The notes under the pieces: generated by a model
Told to the model about the DNA's origin: nothing
Databases searched by the model: none
Seen by the model: only the letters and a program-made list of their open reading frames with translations
From: Roseburia hominis
Lineage (GTDB): Bacteria > Bacillota > Clostridia > Lachnospirales > Lachnospiraceae
NCBI GenBank assembly: GCA_021771815.1
Contig: JAETOE010000003.1
Span: forward strand, 55,883 to 119,882
DNA: 64,000 bases
Direction: 5' to 3'
Position numbers and translations under genes: made by a program
In this document: piece by piece, positions 7,593 through 16,403 of the stretch
Layout: each line of letters opens with the position of its first letter
How positions within the stretch are numbered: the first letter of the stretch is position 1

Positions 7593-8366
7593 ATGATCAA
7601 GGCAATCATGCATGGATGCAACGGCAAGATGGGACAGGTTATCACGGGAATCTGCAGGGAGGATTCCCAGATTGAGATCGTGGCGGGAATCGACGTGTAC
7701 GACGGGGTGACAAATGATTACCCGGTATTTCCGAATATCTCGGTCTGCGACGTGAAGGCGGACGTCATCATTGATTTCTCGAATGCGAAAGCGGTGGATG
7801 ATCTTCTGGTGTACAGTGTCGACAAGAAAATCCCCGTCGTTTTATGTACGACGGGACTTACGGAGGAACAGCTTGTCCGCGTGCGGGAGGTGTCAGAGCA
7901 GGTCGCCGTCTTAAAATCCGCCAATATGTCGCTGGGAATCAACATGTTGATGGAACTGTTAAAGCAGGCGGCAGTGATCCTGGCTCCGGCGGGGTTTGAT
8001 ATGGAGATCGTGGAGAAGCATCACAATCAGAAACTGGATGCGCCCAGCGGTACGGCGCTCGCACTCGCGGATTCCATGAATGAAGCGTTGGGAAATGCAT
8101 ATGAATATAAGTATGACAGGAGCGGAGAACGTAAAAAGAGAGACGTGCACGAAATCGGTATCTCGGCAGTGCGCGGAGGCAGCATTGTCGGGGAACACGA
8201 GATAATTTTTGCTGGACTTGACGAGGTGATTACCTTTGAACATACGGCGTATTCCAGAAGTGTGTTCGGCAAAGGGGCGGTTGAGGCGGCGAAGTTTCTG
8301 GCCGGAAAGCCGGCAGGCTATTACGGAATGCCGGATGTGATCAAGGAGACGACGCGGCAGGCGTAA
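7593..8366 (+). CDS. dapB: 4-hydroxy-tetrahydrodipicolinate reductase
   Basis: 257 residues. Reduces the DapA product with NAD(P)H toward tetrahydrodipicolinate. The N terminus has the nucleotide-binding GCNGKMGQ (8-15). The catalytic and substrate motif EKHHNQKLDAPSGTAL includes the His pair and Lys characteristic of DapB. GAGAGGATAAAGAAAG precedes the ATG. It follows dapA on the same strand and is probably cotranscribed from the riboswitch promoter, with a weak hairpin between them. Later dap genes are not in the window, but lysA is at 27265. Confidence 0.97.
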   Translation: MIKAIMHGCNGKMGQVITGICREDSQIEIVAGIDVYDGVTNDYPVFPNISVCDVKADVIIDFSNAKAVDDLLVYSVDKKIPVVLCTTGLTEEQLVRVREVSEQVAVLKSANMSLGINMLMELLKQAAVILAPAGFDMEIVEKHHNQKLDAPSGTALALADSMNEALGNAYEYKYDRSGERKKRDVHEIGISAVRGGSIVGEHEIIFAGLDEVITFEHTAYSRSVFGKGAVEAAKFLAGKPAGYYGMPDVIKETTRQA

Positions 8367-8438
8367 ATGTCTCAAAGGGGCATGGGAGGAAGCCTGTTGC
8401 GGGAAGCGTTTTGTACGAGGGAGAAGGGGAAGAAAACG

Positions 8439-10406
8439 ATGGAGAAAACGGATTTAAGGTATTTAAAAAGTTTGGCGAACCAGTATCCGACGGTCGCGGC
8501 GGCGGCGACGGAAATTATTAATCTGCAGGCGATTTTAAGTCTTCCGAAGGGGACGGAGCATTTTATAACGGATATACATGGGGAATACGATCAGTTCCAG
8601 CATGTGATCCGCAACGGTTCCGGCGCGATCAAGCGGAAGATCGAGGAGGAATTCGGCAACGCGATCGGCGCGGCGGAGAAGAAGGCGATCGCGACGTTAA
8701 TTTACTATCCGGAGCAGAAGATGGAGCAGGTCTTAAAGACGGAGGATAATATAGAGGATTGGTACAAGGTGTCTTTGTACCGCCTGATTCGAATCTGTAA
8801 GAGCGCTTCCTCGAAATATACCAGATCGAAGGTCAGGAAAGCACTGCCGAAGGATTTCGCCTATGTCATTGAGGAACTTTTGACCGGAAGACCGGATGTT
8901 TCCGATCAGGAAGCATATTATAATGAAATTATCAATTCCGTGATCCGCACGGGAAGAGCGACGGAACTTATCATCGCCTTTTGTAATCTGATAAGGCGGC
9001 TGGTCGTGGATCATCTGCATGTGGTCGGAGATATTTTTGACAGGGGACCTTATCCGAATCTCATCATGGATACGCTCATGCAGCATCACTCGGTGGATAT
9101 CCAGTGGGGCAATCACGATATTTACTGGATGGGGGCGGCGGCGGGAAGCCAGGCGTGTATCTGCAATGCCATCCGCATTTCCGCGAAATACGGCAACCTC
9201 AATCTCTTAGAGGACGGTTACGGTATCAATCTTGTGCCGCTTGCGCGTCTTGCAATGAGTAAATACGATAACGATCCGTGCACATGCTTTAAGCTGGATT
9301 ATCGTGAGGATGAGTACGATGTCAGGGACGCGATGCTCGATGAGAAGATGCACAAGGCGATTGCGGTCATTCAGTTCAAGCTGGAAGGACAACTGATTGG
9401 GCGCAACCCCGATTTCGGGATGGAGAGCCGCCTGCTTTTGGACAAGATCGATATCGAAAAGGGAACGGTGCGCGTGGAGGGAAAGGAATACCCGATGAAG
9501 GATCTGAATTTCCCGACGATCGACTGGGAAAATCCTTATGAGCTGTCCGCGGAGGAGGCGGACGTCATGGAGCGCATCACAATGGCGTTTGTGAATTGTG
9601 AGAAGCTTCAGCGCCACGTCCGTTTCCTCTTTACGCAGGGAAGTCTCTATAAGGTGCACAACGGCAATCTGCTTTATCACGGCTGTGTTCCGCTGAATGA
9701 GGACGGAAGTTTTACCCGCGTCAAGGTCTATGGAAAGGAATATGCCGGCAAAGCGCTTTATGACGTACTCGAGAATTATGCCAGAAAGGGGTATTACGCC
9801 ATTGATCCCGAGGAGAAGAAAAAAGGGCTTGATATCCTGTGGTTCATTTGGGAGAACCAGAATTCTCCGGTGTTCGGAAAGGCGAAGATGACCACGTTTG
9901 AGCGGTATTTTATCGCGGATAAGAGCACGCATCAGGAACCGAAGAATCCGTATTACAGCCTGCTTGAGAACGAGGAAATCGTGAACCGGATTCTGGCGGA
10001 GTTCGGGCTGGAAGGACCGGAAGCGCATATCATCAACGGGCATATCCCGGTCGAGGCGAAGCGCGGTGAATCTCCGGTCAAATGCGGCGGCAAGCTGCTC
10101 ATTATTGACGGCGGTTTTTCCAAGGCATACCATTCGAAGACGGGAATTGCGGGTTATACATTGATCTATAACTCTTACGGGTTGGTACTCGCGGCGCATG
10201 AGCCGTTTGAATCGGTGGAGAAGGCGGTGCAGGAAGGAAGCGATATCGCATCCCACACAATTCTTGTACAGCATGTGGTGCGCCGCAAGACGGTGGCGGA
10301 CACTGATATAGGAAAGGAATTAAGGGCGTCTATCGAGGATCTGGAAGCGCTTCTGGATGCATACAGAGACGGCGTGCTGGTGGAGAAAATTAACAGAGAG
10401 GAATAA
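8439..10406 (+). CDS. fbp: Fructose-1,6-bisphosphatase, class III
   Basis: 655 residues, typical of the large Bacillota FBPase that drives gluconeogenesis. Calcineurin-like metallophosphatase motifs are seen: ITDIHGEYDQF, VVGDIFDRGPYP and WGNHDIYWMG, and later GHIPVEAKRGESP. The frame opens at 8367, directly after the dapB stop, but the start at 8439 is preferred because GAAGGGG lies upstream and MEKTDLRYLKSLANQYP matches family N termini, whereas the extra 24 residues do not. The gene is only 72 bp past dapB and could be read through from it; nfo starts 3 bp after its stop, so the two are translationally linked. Confidence 0.96.
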   Translation: MEKTDLRYLKSLANQYPTVAAAATEIINLQAILSLPKGTEHFITDIHGEYDQFQHVIRNGSGAIKRKIEEEFGNAIGAAEKKAIATLIYYPEQKMEQVLKTEDNIEDWYKVSLYRLIRICKSASSKYTRSKVRKALPKDFAYVIEELLTGRPDVSDQEAYYNEIINSVIRTGRATELIIAFCNLIRRLVVDHLHVVGDIFDRGPYPNLIMDTLMQHHSVDIQWGNHDIYWMGAAAGSQACICNAIRISAKYGNLNLLEDGYGINLVPLARLAMSKYDNDPCTCFKLDYREDEYDVRDAMLDEKMHKAIAVIQFKLEGQLIGRNPDFGMESRLLLDKIDIEKGTVRVEGKEYPMKDLNFPTIDWENPYELSAEEADVMERITMAFVNCEKLQRHVRFLFTQGSLYKVHNGNLLYHGCVPLNEDGSFTRVKVYGKEYAGKALYDVLENYARKGYYAIDPEEKKKGLDILWFIWENQNSPVFGKAKMTTFERYFIADKSTHQEPKNPYYSLLENEEIVNRILAEFGLEGPEAHIINGHIPVEAKRGESPVKCGGKLLIIDGGFSKAYHSKTGIAGYTLIYNSYGLVLAAHEPFESVEKAVQEGSDIASHTILVQHVVRRKTVADTDIGKELRASIEDLEALLDAYRDGVLVEKINREE

Positions 10407-10409
10407 GAT

Positions 10410-11240
10410 ATGCTGATCGGAAATCATCTTTCGGCGTCGAAGGGATATGCTGCAATGGGAAGGGCGGCAATCGCGCTGGGAGCAAATACATTTGCGTTTT
10501 TTACGAGAAATCCGCGCGGGGGAAAAGCGAAGGAAGTCAACCCGGAGGATGTGAAGAAGCTGCTTTTGCTTATGGAGGAACATAGATTCGGGAAGCTGGT
10601 CGCACATGCGCCCTACACGATGAATCTTTGCGCGGCGAAGGAAGATATCAGACAGTTCTCAAAGGGTATGATTGCGGACGATCTGGCGCGGATGGAGTAT
10701 ACGCCGGGCAACTATTATAATTTTCATCCGGGTTCCCATGTGGGACAGGGAGCCGAATGCGGAATAGAACTGATTGCAGAGGCGTTAAATGCGGTGCTTA
10801 CGGAAGAACAGACGACGACGGTCCTCTTAGAGACGATGGCGGGAAAGGGAAGCGAAGTCGGACGAAGCTTTGAGGAGCTGCGCGATATTCTTTTGCGCGT
10901 TACATTAAAGGATAAGATGGGGGTCTGTTTTGACACCTGTCATGTATGGGATGCAGGATATGATATCGTAAATGATCTCGACGGCGTGTTAAAGGAGTTT
11001 GACGGGATCATCGGGCTGAACCGTCTTATGGCGGTGCACTTTAACGACAGCATGAATCCGTGCGGCGCGCACAAGGATCGTCATGCAAGGATCGGCGAGG
11101 GATGCATCGGGGCGGAAGCGCTTCGCCGTGTGGCTACGCACCCGCTGCTTGCAGGGAAGCCGTTTATACTGGAAACGCCAAATGACGATGAAGGGTACAA
11201 ACGGGAAATCAACATGATTCGCGAATGGGCGAAGGAATGA
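10410..11240 (+). CDS. nfo: Endonuclease IV (apurinic/apyrimidinic endonuclease)
   Basis: 276 residues, TIM-barrel Xfa/Nfo family. It cleaves the backbone 5' of abasic sites in base excision repair. Zinc-site motifs are visible: [64 protein letters not shown] and ILETPND. GAGAGGAATAAGAT spans the stop of fbp and serves as ribosome binding site, with a 3-bp gap. The last codons and the bases just after the stop are duplicated downstream in a 51-bp tandem repeat (11238-11314). Confidence 0.96.
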   Translation: MLIGNHLSASKGYAAMGRAAIALGANTFAFFTRNPRGGKAKEVNPEDVKKLLLLMEEHRFGKLVAHAPYTMNLCAAKEDIRQFSKGMIADDLARMEYTPGNYYNFHPGSHVGQGAECGIELIAEALNAVLTEEQTTTVLLETMAGKGSEVGRSFEELRDILLRVTLKDKMGVCFDTCHVWDAGYDIVNDLDGVLKEFDGIIGLNRLMAVHFNDSMNPCGAHKDRHARIGEGCIGAEALRRVATHPLLAGKPFILETPNDDEGYKREINMIREWAKE

Positions 11241-11314
11241 TGCGGATTTCCCGCGGAAATCGCCTTGACTCGTGAATGGGCGGAGGAGTGATGCGGATTT
11301 CCCGCGGAAATCGC
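11238..11314 (+). repeat. 51-bp tandem duplication after nfo with 17-bp palindrome in each copy
   Basis: A 26-bp core is identical at 11238-11263 and 11289-11314 and begins at the nfo stop codon. Each contains GATTTCCCGCGGAAATC (11245-11261 and 11296-11312), a 7-3-7 palindrome. The preceding GAATGGGCG-A/G-AGGA of the nfo end is also duplicated, and a third degenerate GTGGGCGG follows near 11327. No U run follows, so it is not a classic terminator. Confidence 0.8.
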
Positions 11315-11347
11315 TCTGGTGCGCGCGTGGGCGGAAATGGAATTATC

Positions 11348-11376
11348 TTGACATTTTTATGGTAACAAAGTAACAT
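11348..11376 (+). promoter_or_regulatory. Promoter for the solute-binding/GGDEF-EAL pair
   Basis: TTGACA (11348-11353) and TAACAT (11371-11376) with 17-bp spacing, about 110 bp ahead of the lipoprotein gene. Confidence 0.45.
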
Positions 11377-11486
11377 GAAATTATAAAAAATGTCAGAAAA
11401 CAGGAGTAAAATACATAGGAAAACAGTATGCTTATTTCTTTTGTCGTTGAAATCTGTAGCAATGTTGACATTACGAGGAGATAGAC

Positions 11487-12926
11487 ATGAAATATGGAAG
11501 GTACAGAGCAGCTTGTGCTGTGATGGCAATGAGTATGGCGTTTGCCGGCTGCGGAGAAAAGAGTCTGCTTGATGCGAAGAATCCGGTCACAATCGAGATA
11601 TGGAATTACTATAACGGAGATCAGCTTACTGCCTTCGACAGCCTGGTGGAAGAGTTCAACGCGACCGTTGGGAAAGAGGAGGGCATTATTGTAGAGAGCA
11701 AGAGTCAGGGGTCGGTCAATGATCTGGAGACAAATGTACTTGCGGCGCTTAGAGAAGAGGTGGGCGCTGCGGAGCTGCCGAATATTTTTATGGCGTATGC
11801 GGATACGGCATATACCGCCGACGAACTGGGCGGCATCGTGGATTTGAGAGGATATCTGACGGATGAGGAGGTTGCACTCTATATCGACAGTTACATACAA
11901 GAGGGGGATTTTGATGGAAACGGCGAGATCAAGATCTTCCCGACGGCGAAGTCCACCGAGGTGCTCGTACTTAACAAGACGGACTGGGATGCTTTCGCTT
12001 CCGAAACAGGTGCAAGCTATGAGGATCTTGCGAATATCGAAGGACTTGTCGCAACGGCGGAGCGCTATTATGAGTGGACGGATGCCAAGACACCGGATGT
12101 GCCTAACGACGGAAAGGCGTTCTATGGAAGAGATGCCATGGCGAATTATATGCTTGTCGGAAGTATGCAGCTTGGCACAGAGATTTTTTCGGTGTCGGAC
12201 GGTGAGATGACGCTTCATTTTGACAAGAAAACCGTCCGGAAATTGTGGGATTACTATTATATTCCGTTTATCAAAGGATATTTTGCAGCGACAGGACGGT
12301 TTCGCAGTGACGATATCAAGACGGGAAATATCATCTCCTATGTGGGAGCTTCGTCGGGAGCTTCGTTTTTCCCGGATGTTGTCAGCATAAGCGACGAGGA
12401 AAGCTATCCGATCGAGATGGAAGTGCTTCCATGCCCGCAGTTTGCGGACAGCGAGGCTTATGCGGTGCAGCAGGGAGCGGGGATGGTCGTGACATGTGGC
12501 AGTGAGGCGGAGATTTACGCATCAGTAGAGTTCCTGAAATGGTTTTCCGCGGATGAGAGAAATATTTCATTTTCCGTACAGTCGGGTTATATGCCGGTCA
12601 CGAAGACGGCGAACGATAAGGATGCTATTTTGAACAGCGGCGCCGACATCAGTGCAGGGATGGAGAAGATGCTTTCCGTGGCGGTAGATACGGTCAATGA
12701 GAACGAGCTGTATTCCACAAAGGCATTTGAGGGAGGAACGGAGGCGCGCAGCGTTTTAGAATATGCGATGAACGACAGAGCTGCGGCGGACCGTGAGACG
12801 GTAGTGGAACGGTTAAATGAGGGGCAGAGTCTGGAAGAGGCGACTGCGGATTTTAGTTCTGACACGTATTTTGATGAATGGTATGAGACTGTTTTAGAAC
12901 AACTGCAGGCATTTGAGAGTAAATAA
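11487..12926 (+). CDS. Extracellular solute-binding lipoprotein (family 1 type)
   Basis: 479 residues. A signal peptide ends in a lipobox FAGC near residues 19-22, so the mature protein is lipid-anchored outside the membrane. The mature part starts VTIEIWNYYNGDQLTAFDSLVEEFN, the typical opening of ABC family-1 solute-binding proteins, and later has EFLKWF and QSGYMPVTK, also typical. There is no permease or ATPase gene alongside. Instead a membrane GGDEF-EAL protein starts 16 bp after its stop. This suggests that the binding protein presents a ligand to that sensor rather than to a transporter. The ligand is unknown. GAGGAGATAGAC precedes the ATG. Confidence 0.85.
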   Translation: MKYGRYRAACAVMAMSMAFAGCGEKSLLDAKNPVTIEIWNYYNGDQLTAFDSLVEEFNATVGKEEGIIVESKSQGSVNDLETNVLAALREEVGAAELPNIFMAYADTAYTADELGGIVDLRGYLTDEEVALYIDSYIQEGDFDGNGEIKIFPTAKSTEVLVLNKTDWDAFASETGASYEDLANIEGLVATAERYYEWTDAKTPDVPNDGKAFYGRDAMANYMLVGSMQLGTEIFSVSDGEMTLHFDKKTVRKLWDYYYIPFIKGYFAATGRFRSDDIKTGNIISYVGASSGASFFPDVVSISDEESYPIEMEVLPCPQFADSEAYAVQQGAGMVVTCGSEAEIYASVEFLKWFSADERNISFSVQSGYMPVTKTANDKDAILNSGADISAGMEKMLSVAVDTVNENELYSTKAFEGGTEARSVLEYAMNDRAAADRETVVERLNEGQSLEEATADFSSDTYFDEWYETVLEQLQAFESK

Positions 12927-12942
12927 ATGCGAGGTGGATTAC

Positions 12943-15924
12943 GTGTCTGAGAAGAAAAAGGACAGAACAATTTTCCGCGTGATTTTATTTCCGCTGTTCA
13001 GCGTGCTTGCGTTTGAGGTGCTGTTCATGATGGCTGCCATTGTGTTCGGTGGTGTTATTGGACAGCTAAATCAGAATGCAAAGGATATGCTGGCCAAGCA
13101 GACGGAGAACAGGGAACATTACCTGGAAGAGGAGATGATCGATAACTGGTCCAATCTAGATATGCTCTCAGCGGGAATCAATGATAACGTATGGGAACGG
13201 TTGGAGCGGCAGCAGTTATCGCTTGCGGATTTGAATAGTAACAACACAGAATGCGTGGAGCTGCTTAAGGACATCTATCCTGATTTGATCAGTACGATGT
13301 ACAATAAGCAGGTGTCAGGCATCTTTGTTGTGTTCAATACTAAGAATCTGGATGAAGCTGGCGGTATTGAGGCGCTGCCTGGCATTTATTTGCGGGACTT
13401 GGATCCTACGGCAACGCCGTCGGAGCGGAATGCGGATCTTTTGCTTGAACGTGCTCCGGCCGCGTTGGTGCAGTCCGGCCGCATTGCAACGGATTCGGGA
13501 TGGCAGCCGGCATTTTCCAGAGAAGACAGTGTGGAGCAGGCATTCTTTTACAATCCGTTTCAGGCGGCATATCTCGACGACCGGATGCTTGAGGCGAAGA
13601 ATTACGGTTATTGGACGGCGGAGACGTACAGCCTGTCAGGAACGGGGCGTACCTCCATCGCCTATTCGATTCCGCTGATTTTAGAGGATGGAACGGTCTA
13701 CGGCGTACTTGGCATCGAACTGCTGACTGATTATGTGCAGTCATTGCTGCCGTATTCAGAGCTTTCGGGGAGCGATCACGGGGCGTATCTGCTCGCGACG
13801 ACTTCCGGGGAGGAGACATTCTTAAATCCGGTCGTTCTTTCGAGCGACATACTTCGGTCGTCTGATGTAAATGAGAAGAAGTTCGTGATGTCCGGGAACG
13901 GCGAGGTCACGGATGAGAATGGGGAGTATTACGGAGCGGCAAGGAGGCTGGTCGTCTACAATAATCATGCGCCGTTTGATTCAGACAAGTGGTATCTGGT
14001 CGGAATAAGTTCCAAAGAAAGCTTGTTTGCTTTTTCCAGACAAATACAGGCGCTCCTGGTTTTTTCGGTCGTTATGACGTTTGCAATCGGTCTGGTGGGA
14101 ATTCTTCTGGTGAGTTACCGGCTCTCGAGACCGATTCGCCGATTGTCGGTGGAAGTGGAGAAGGCGCAGAAGACTAACAATCTGCCGGAACTGTCGCCGA
14201 CCGGTATTCGTGAGATCGACCAGTTTGCGAGTTCCATTTCCTATCTTGGCAGGGAGGTCGTGGAGGCTTCTACGCGTTTCCTGGGCATTATGGATCTGGT
14301 AAGTGTGGATCTTGCCGGATACGACGTGCAGGAGAGTGCGAAAAGCGTTTACGTGACGGACAATTATTTCCCGCTTTTGGGGATGGAGGACGTTGACGCC
14401 AGCAGTCTGACGCCGGAAACGTTTGTGAAACTGCAGAAGGAGATTCATGAGAAGTATTTTTACTCCGTATCTGAGGACGGAAGCACCATCTACAGCGTGC
14501 CGCAGGCTGGCGGTACGGTGCGGTATCTTCGTTCTGAATACAAGGAGCAGGACGGGCGCCTTGTCGGTGTGATTGAGGATATTACGGCGTCGGCGCTTGA
14601 GAAGATGAGGATCGAGCGTGAGAGGGACTGTGACAATCTGACGAAGCTATACGCGAGAAGAGGCTTCCGAAGAGAAGCGGATGCGCTCTTCTTAAAGCCG
14701 GAAATTTTAAAGCATGCGGCCTTATTGATGATCGATCTGGACAATCTTAAGTCTACGAACGACAGGTTCGGTCACAATTTCGGTGATCTGTACATTCAGA
14801 CGGCAGGAAGATGTTTTGTAGAAAATACACCGGGCAATACCCTGTGCGCCCGTATGTCGGGTGATGAGTTCATCGTGCTGTTCTACGGATATGACAGCAG
14901 GGAAGAGATACGGGAAAAGATCGATGCGCTTTACCAGGCGATCGGCAAGGTTTCCTTCGTCCTTCCGAATGGAGAAAATATGGGACTCAGCGCTTCGGGG
15001 GGCGTCGCATGGTTCCCCGAGGACAGCACAAATCTGTCCGAACTGATGAAGTACGCAGACTTCGCGATGTATCAGGTAAAGCGTTCCAAGAAAGGAACGC
15101 ACAGGGAATTTGACGCTGAGGTTTACAGCGGGCAGATGCTTGCCAATCAGTGCAAACTGGAACTGCATCAGATGTTGGAAATAAAGAACGTCAATTATCA
15201 TTTTCAGCCGATTTTCGAGAGCAGGGAAGGAAAGGCATATGCATATGAGGCATTGATGCGCGTGCCGTACCCGGCGCTTGGTTCGCCTGAGACGGTGCTC
15301 CGTCTGGCGCGTGAAGAAGGTCGTATGCATGATGTCGAGTGTCTTACGATTTTCCGTTCGTCGGAATGTTACATGGCGCTGCTGGAACGGGGCGCTGTGG
15401 AGAAGGATGCGCTGCTGTTCATCAATTCTATCGCAAATGAGTCTATGACCGAGGAGGAGGAACAGCGGTATCACGAGGAATACGCGGTGCTGCAGCAGCG
15501 TGTCGTCATCGAAATCACGGAAGCGGATCATATGGATATGGAGCTAGTGCATAAAAAAAGCAGAGTCGAAGGATTCTCCGGTATATTCGCCCTGGATGAT
15601 TACGGAAGCGGTTACAACAGCGAAATCAATCTGTTGGAGCTGCATCCGCGCTTTGTCAAGGTGGATATCAGTATCGTGCGGGGGGTTGATTCCGATCATA
15701 ACAAGCAGCAGATCGTGAACAATATCGTAGATTATGCGCACAAGCGGGATATGCTTGTCGTTGCGGAAGGATTGGAGACGGCGGAGGAACTTCGGATGGC
15801 GCTGGAACTCGACGTTGATCTGCTACAGGGATTTTTCCTTGCGCGTCCGGGGGAAGTGCCGCCTGCGATCAGTGAGGAGGCGCTTCGGATTATCCGGGAA
15901 CACCGGAGCGCGCAACAGCAGTAA
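12943..15924 (+). CDS. Membrane cyclic-di-GMP protein: Cache-like sensor, HAMP, PAS-like, GGDEF and EAL domains
   Basis: 993 residues. TM1 is near 14-38, an extracellular Cache-like region near 40-360, TM2 near 366-390 with a HAMP segment (SYRLSRPIRRLSVEVEKA), then a PAS-like part. The GGDEF domain begins near 565 (LTKLYARRGF) and has SGDEF near 638. The EAL domain from about 765 keeps the expected residues: YEALMR, FINS, EITEAD, LDDYGSGY, KVDIS, AEGLE. Phosphodiesterase activity is therefore likely; SGDEF variants can still be cyclases. The GTG at 12943 follows GAGGTGG at good spacing; the ATG at 12928-12930 is out of frame and 12913 is inside the previous gene. It pairs with the binding lipoprotein upstream. 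Confidence 0.9.
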   Translation: MSEKKKDRTIFRVILFPLFSVLAFEVLFMMAAIVFGGVIGQLNQNAKDMLAKQTENREHYLEEEMIDNWSNLDMLSAGINDNVWERLERQQLSLADLNSNNTECVELLKDIYPDLISTMYNKQVSGIFVVFNTKNLDEAGGIEALPGIYLRDLDPTATPSERNADLLLERAPAALVQSGRIATDSGWQPAFSREDSVEQAFFYNPFQAAYLDDRMLEAKNYGYWTAETYSLSGTGRTSIAYSIPLILEDGTVYGVLGIELLTDYVQSLLPYSELSGSDHGAYLLATTSGEETFLNPVVLSSDILRSSDVNEKKFVMSGNGEVTDENGEYYGAARRLVVYNNHAPFDSDKWYLVGISSKESLFAFSRQIQALLVFSVVMTFAIGLVGILLVSYRLSRPIRRLSVEVEKAQKTNNLPELSPTGIREIDQFASSISYLGREVVEASTRFLGIMDLVSVDLAGYDVQESAKSVYVTDNYFPLLGMEDVDASSLTPETFVKLQKEIHEKYFYSVSEDGSTIYSVPQAGGTVRYLRSEYKEQDGRLVGVIEDITASALEKMRIERERDCDNLTKLYARRGFRREADALFLKPEILKHAALLMIDLDNLKSTNDRFGHNFGDLYIQTAGRCFVENTPGNTLCARMSGDEFIVLFYGYDSREEIREKIDALYQAIGKVSFVLPNGENMGLSASGGVAWFPEDSTNLSELMKYADFAMYQVKRSKKGTHREFDAEVYSGQMLANQCKLELHQMLEIKNVNYHFQPIFESREGKAYAYEALMRVPYPALGSPETVLRLAREEGRMHDVECLTIFRSSECYMALLERGAVEKDALLFINSIANESMTEEEEQRYHEEYAVLQQRVVIEITEADHMDMELVHKKSRVEGFSGIFALDDYGSGYNSEINLLELHPRFVKVDISIVRGVDSDHNKQQIVNNIVDYAHKRDMLVVAEGLETAEELRMALELDVDLLQGFFLARPGEVPPAISEEALRIIREHRSAQQQ

Positions 15925-15975
15925 AGCCGTATAAAGGTGATTTATGTTAGCGGCGGGAATGCGGTCAAAATGTAA

Positions 15976-16004
15976 TTGCATTTTTGTGCGCGGTGTGTTA
16001 TACT
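15976..16004 (+). promoter_or_regulatory. Promoter of the structured RNA
   Basis: TTGCAT (15976-15981) and TATACT (15999-16004), 17-bp spacer. The start would fall near 16011, just ahead of the folded element. Confidence 0.6.
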
Positions 16005-16010
16005 TCAAAT

Positions 16011-16270
16011 CACATGAATGCGAAACTGTTTTCATGCAAATATTTGCCCACCAAGTGATTTGGTTAAGCCCATACGGACAGGCGGGGCAGCTGCCGATTG
16101 TGGAGCGATCCACGTTATTGATTGAGTTAGGAGCTCAAATTTTATAAGTTGATGACAACTGCGGTGTGATGCCGTGGCTGCCTGCGAATCGTATGCGATA
16201 GAGATATCACTTGTGAAACGGTCAATAAGAGTAGTAAAAGCAAATATTTGCTGGCGAAGGCGCCAATTTT
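16011..16270 (+). ncRNA. Candidate structured noncoding RNA or long leader upstream of the polyamine operon
   Basis: No protein gene fits here. Identical 12-mers GCAAATATTTGC at 16036-16047 and 16240-16251 can close the element. Inside are CAAGTGAT (16052-16059) with ATCACTTG (16206-16213), CATACG (16071-16076) with CGTATG (16190-16195), and CAGGC (16079-16083) with GCCTG (16180-16184). The apical part has local hairpins GTGGA-GCGA-TCCAC (16100-16113), ATTGAG/CTCAAT-like (16120-16140) and AGTTG-ATGA-CAACT (16147-16160). A 5' hairpin CATGAA/TTCATG is at 16012-16036. Size and nested long-range pairing suggest a conserved RNA. 6S and raiA-type RNAs were considered, but I cannot confirm a family. 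It may be free-standing or a cis leader for speA. Confidence 0.6.
16252..16270 (+). terminator. Short GC-rich hairpin at the 3' end of the structured RNA
   Basis: TGGCG (16252-16256), loop AAGG, CGCCA (16261-16265), then TTTTG. It directly abuts the closing 12-mer at 16251, so it may define the RNA 3' end. The U run is short. Confidence 0.5.
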
Positions 16271-16337
16271 GACTCTGAATATAGTTTTTGCAGCATGTAG
16301 GACAGATGTACATAAAGTATGACTATGAAAATATGAC

Positions 16338-16370
16338 AAAGACAGGTGATGTATTCGCCTGTCTTTTTTT
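16338..16370 (+). terminator. Strong intrinsic terminator just ahead of speA
   Basis: AAAGACAGGTGA (16338-16349) pairs with TCGCCTGTCTTT (one T-G pair) and is followed by a T run to 16370. The speA start is only 34 bp downstream with no room for a separate promoter, so speA transcription from the upstream promoter must pass this site. This favours attenuation control. Confidence 0.85.
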
Positions 16371-16403
16371 GCGCGAATAAGCAGGGGAAAGGATGAAGAT
16401 CTC

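Noticed and set aside
9207..10274. Long minus-strand frame opposite fbp
   Set aside because: Composition and position fit a shadow of the fbp reading frame; fbp is unambiguous.
16011..16270. Firm assignment of the RNA to 6S, SRP, tmRNA or RNase P
   Set aside because: The SRP GGAAGGAAGCAG-type loop and RNase P/tmRNA hallmarks are absent, and the multi-hairpin apex is unlike the 6S rod; a family could not be confirmed without a covariance search.
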